Shown here piece by piece: positions 61,948 through 64,000 of a stretch of 64,000 nucleotides of DNA (the first letter of the stretch is position 1; every line of letters starts with the position of its first letter). Made by a program: the position numbers and the translations under genes. The stretch is from Caballeronia sp. SEWSISQ10-4 2 (GTDB lineage Bacteria > Pseudomonadota > Gammaproteobacteria > Burkholderiales > Burkholderiaceae), in NCBI RefSeq assembly GCF_030464885.1, contig NZ_JALPRJ010000045.1, positions 1-64,000 on the forward strand, given 5' to 3'. The notes beneath the pieces were generated by a model. It was not told the DNA's origin and did not search any database. It saw nothing but the letters and a program-made list of their open reading frames with translations.

Positions 61948-63027
61948 ATGCGCAAGACTTTCTTCATTCTGTTCGCCCTCATTGGGCTCGCCGGCCTCGT
62001 TGCGGAGGCTCACGCGGAAGTCGACTATAAAATCGTCACCGGACCGGAACGCGGCACGTACATCCAGATCGGCCAGGATCTGGCGAAATGGGTGGCCGAT
62101 CCGGTCGGCATTAACCTCGACGTGCTTGCGTCGAAGGGGTCCGCCGAAAACGTACAGCGCATGCGCTACGAGCCGGGCGTGAAGTTCGCGCTCGTGCAGT
62201 CGGACGTGTACCAGGCGTATCTGGATATGGCGAAAAGCGGCAACGAAGAAGCGGGCAAGATCATCCAGCCGCTTCGGCTCATCATGCCGCTTTATAACGA
62301 AGAGATTTACTTCGTGGTGCGATCGGATTCGCCGATCAACTACATCCACGAGATCAAGGACAAGAACATCAGCGTCGGACTGATCGGCAGCGGCACGGCC
62401 CAATCGGCGACCACGCTCTACAAGCTGATGTTCAACCAGCCCATCCCCGAGCAAAACGCGCAGCACTACAGCAACGAAGACGCGCTTGCCAAGCTGATCG
62501 TGCGCAAACTCGATGTAGCAATCATTGTCGCCGGGCAGCCGGCCAAGCTGTTCCAGGACCTCAACCCGGACCTGCTGAGCCAGATCAAGCTGCTCAAGCT
62601 CGATCCTTCAGTGCCCGAGACAGCGCGTGCTGAACAGACCTATTTCCCGGCCACGATCCGCACGTCGAGTTATCCGAACTGGATCAAGGAAGACTCACCG
62701 ACGCTGACGGTCAAAGCGTTTCTCGTCACCTACGATTACAACCTGCGCGGCACCGTTGGCGCGCTAACGCAATTCGCCGATTCGCTCTGCGCGCACTTCG
62801 ATGAACTGCAGGCCAACGGCCATCCGAAGTGGAAGCAGGTGAAGATGGAATTGCCGCCGCTCAGTCGCGGCTGGAAATACTATCCGCCGATAGAAAAGCG
62901 CTTGCGGGCATGCATCCGCAAGATGGCGGCAGGCGGCAGCAACGCTGAAGCGCCCGTGACGCAACGAGCGCCGAAGCGCTCGTGCACCGAAGCCGAAAAG
63001 GTGTTGATGTTGTGCAACAACCAATGA
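61948..63027 (+). CDS. TAXI-family TRAP solute-binding protein
   Basis: A 359-residue periplasmic protein with a signal peptide (cleavage near AHA/E, residue 24). The TAXI fold is shown by KIVTGPERGTYIQIGQDLAKWV, NLDVLASKGSAENVQRMR, VKFALVQSDVYQAYLDMA, and LIGSGTAQSATTLYKLMF. TAXI proteins usually feed a TRAP permease (4TM-12TM), but no such gene is in the window, so it is either an orphan or partners at a distance. The C-terminus has extra cysteines (CIRK, KRSCTE, LMLCNNQ). It lies 139 bp after the zinc-ribbon gene on the same strand. Confidence 0.88.
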   Translation: MRKTFFILFALIGLAGLVAEAHAEVDYKIVTGPERGTYIQIGQDLAKWVADPVGINLDVLASKGSAENVQRMRYEPGVKFALVQSDVYQAYLDMAKSGNEEAGKIIQPLRLIMPLYNEEIYFVVRSDSPINYIHEIKDKNISVGLIGSGTAQSATTLYKLMFNQPIPEQNAQHYSNEDALAKLIVRKLDVAIIVAGQPAKLFQDLNPDLLSQIKLLKLDPSVPETARAEQTYFPATIRTSSYPNWIKEDSPTLTVKAFLVTYDYNLRGTVGALTQFADSLCAHFDELQANGHPKWKQVKMELPPLSRGWKYYPPIEKRLRACIRKMAAGGSNAEAPVTQRAPKRSCTEAEKVLMLCNNQ

Positions 63028-63079
63028 CTTTCAGTCGCCGAAGCGGCGTTGGCGAACGCAGAGGTGCTGAACGAGCCCC

Positions 63080-64000
63080 CTACTTTGTCACCAGCTCCGC
63101 TTCGGGCTGAACTTCCCCGCCTACTGGCAGGCTCTGCGCCACGATGCTCACGCGCGGCTGCAAGAGCAACGCGACCAGCCCGCTCCAGCCCGTCTGATGC
63201 GACGCGCCAACACCACGCCCCGTGTCGCCATGAAAGTACTCATGGAACAGCACGAGGTCGTCCGAGTGCGGATCGGCCTGCAGTTGCGGGTACGCAGCCA
63301 TGACGGGACGCACGCCGTTCTTGTCCTTCAGGAACAGGCGCGTCAGGCGTCGTGCGAGTTCATCGGCGATCTCGCTCAGCGAGAACTTCTGGCCCGATCC
63401 GGTCGGATATTCCACGCGGAAATCGTCGCCGTAATAACGATGAAATTCGTATAGCGACTCGATCAGCAGATAGTTGACCGGCATCCAGATCGGTCCGCGC
63501 CAGTTCGAGTTGCCGCCGAACACGCGCGAATCCGATTCCGCCGGCAGATACTGCACGCAGAAGCGGTCGCCGTTGTGCTCCAGCACAAACGGCTTGTCCC
63601 GATGCACCCGCGACAACGCACGCACGCCGTAGTCGGAGAGGAACTCGCTTTCGTCGAGCATGCGCCTGAGCAGTGCCTTCATCCGATGTCCGCGCAACAC
63701 GGACAGCAGCAGGCTATTGCCCTTGCCCGGTTCGTTCCAGCGCGAGACCAGCTTCGCCAGATCCGGCCGGTGCTGGAGGAACCACACAAGCCGGTCCCGC
63801 AGCCCCGGCAGCTGGCCGTGCAAATGCTCTTCCAGCACATGCACCGCGAACAGCGGAATCAAGCCGACAATGGAGCGGATGCGCATGGGCACGCTCGTGC
63901 CGTCGGGGAGTTGCAGCACGTCGTAGAAGAACTCGTCGCGTTCGTCCCAGAGGCCGGTCTCGCACGAATCGCTGCAACTGACCGCCTCCGCGATGTACAA
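63080..64000 (-). CDS. GH63-like glucosidase, C-terminal part (gene runs off the window)
   Basis: Only the last 306 residues are in the window; the start lies beyond base 64000. The visible part is an (alpha/alpha)6-barrel segment with DSCETGLWDERDEFFYDVL, SVPMRIRSIVGLIPLFAVHVLE, GGNSNWRGPIWMPVNYLLIESLYEFHRYYGDDF and HEYFHGDTGRGVGASHQTGWSGLV. These match GH63/MGH1-like bacterial glucosidases, which act on alpha-glucosides such as glucosylglycerate or trehalose-type compounds. Catalytic residues in the missing N-terminal part cannot be checked. Context (TAXI gene convergent, 52-bp gap) gives no hint. Confidence 0.85.
   Translation of the reverse strand: MYIAEAVSCSDSCETGLWDERDEFFYDVLQLPDGTSVPMRIRSIVGLIPLFAVHVLEEHLHGQLPGLRDRLVWFLQHRPDLAKLVSRWNEPGKGNSLLLSVLRGHRMKALLRRMLDESEFLSDYGVRALSRVHRDKPFVLEHNGDRFCVQYLPAESDSRVFGGNSNWRGPIWMPVNYLLIESLYEFHRYYGDDFRVEYPTGSGQKFSLSEIADELARRLTRLFLKDKNGVRPVMAAYPQLQADPHSDDLVLFHEYFHGDTGRGVGASHQTGWSGLVALLLQPRVSIVAQSLPVGGEVQPEAELVTK

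Noticed and set aside
1..64000. Mobile elements, CRISPR arrays, tRNA or rRNA genes, prophage
   Set aside because: No transposase, integrase, regular repeat-spacer pattern, cloverleaf or phage gene was recognised by eye. A covariance-model scan would be needed to exclude small RNAs.

Overview
The window reads as chromosomal DNA of a Burkholderiaceae bacterium, most likely Paraburkholderia or Caballeronia. The DNA is GC-rich with strong third-position GC bias. The gene families are typical of that group: a PlcN-type phospholipase C, FUSC exporter, DUF3175 protein, xfp-ackA, ahpC-ahpF, duplicated sulfonate-scavenging genes, an L-KDA dehydratase with its aldehyde dehydrogenase, and many LysR regulators. 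I see no tRNA, rRNA, CRISPR array, transposase, integrase or phage gene. The genus call is inference from gene content.

Layout. 0-9 kb: FUSC exporter, a small helical protein, a lipoprotein plus Tat-exported phospholipase C, and a convergent GH-A-like lipoprotein sharing one bidirectional terminator. 8-14 kb: RIO kinase and sirtuin (3' ends overlap), ArsR and LysR regulators, an MFS carrier, DUF3175, and a decayed 41-residue zinc-finger protein. 14-23 kb: sorbosone-dehydrogenase-like lipoprotein with a coupled unknown protein, phosphoketolase and acetate kinase, a 2OG-Fe(II) oxygenase, GTP cyclohydrolase II, and a peptide-binding protein. 23-30 kb: an orphan thiamine-diphosphate enzyme, a chemoreceptor, and ahpC-ahpF.

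31-37.5 kb is a sulfur-scavenging operon. It has two SsuD-like flavin monooxygenases, a four-domain rhodanese, a sulfonate-binding protein and an acyl-CoA-dehydrogenase-like flavoenzyme. It also holds the remains of a cysteine dioxygenase gene, whose start and end survive around an internal deletion. 37.5-47 kb is a catabolic cluster: an amidohydrolase translationally coupled to a COG0523 GTPase, diverging from an MHS transporter and PucR regulator across a control region with an 11-bp inverted repeat, then a class III aminotransferase, an Lrp regulator and two tandem HAD hydrolases. 47-51 kb: a DMT exporter and a complete SsuCBA-type ABC transporter. 51-56 kb: an orphan histidine kinase and a sugar-acid pathway (LysR, KDA dehydratase, semialdehyde dehydrogenase).

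The most notable locus is 56.3-59.5 kb. A UndA-type medium-chain 1-alkene synthase with all six diiron ligands abuts a membrane GGDEF-EAL protein. Its ATG follows the upstream TGA directly, and its Shine-Dalgarno sequence lies inside the upstream gene. This suggests that volatile alkene synthesis is co-expressed with a c-di-GMP enzyme. The right end carries a zinc-ribbon/proline-rich membrane protein, an orphan TAXI-type binding protein, and the 3' part of a GH63-like glucosidase that runs off the window.
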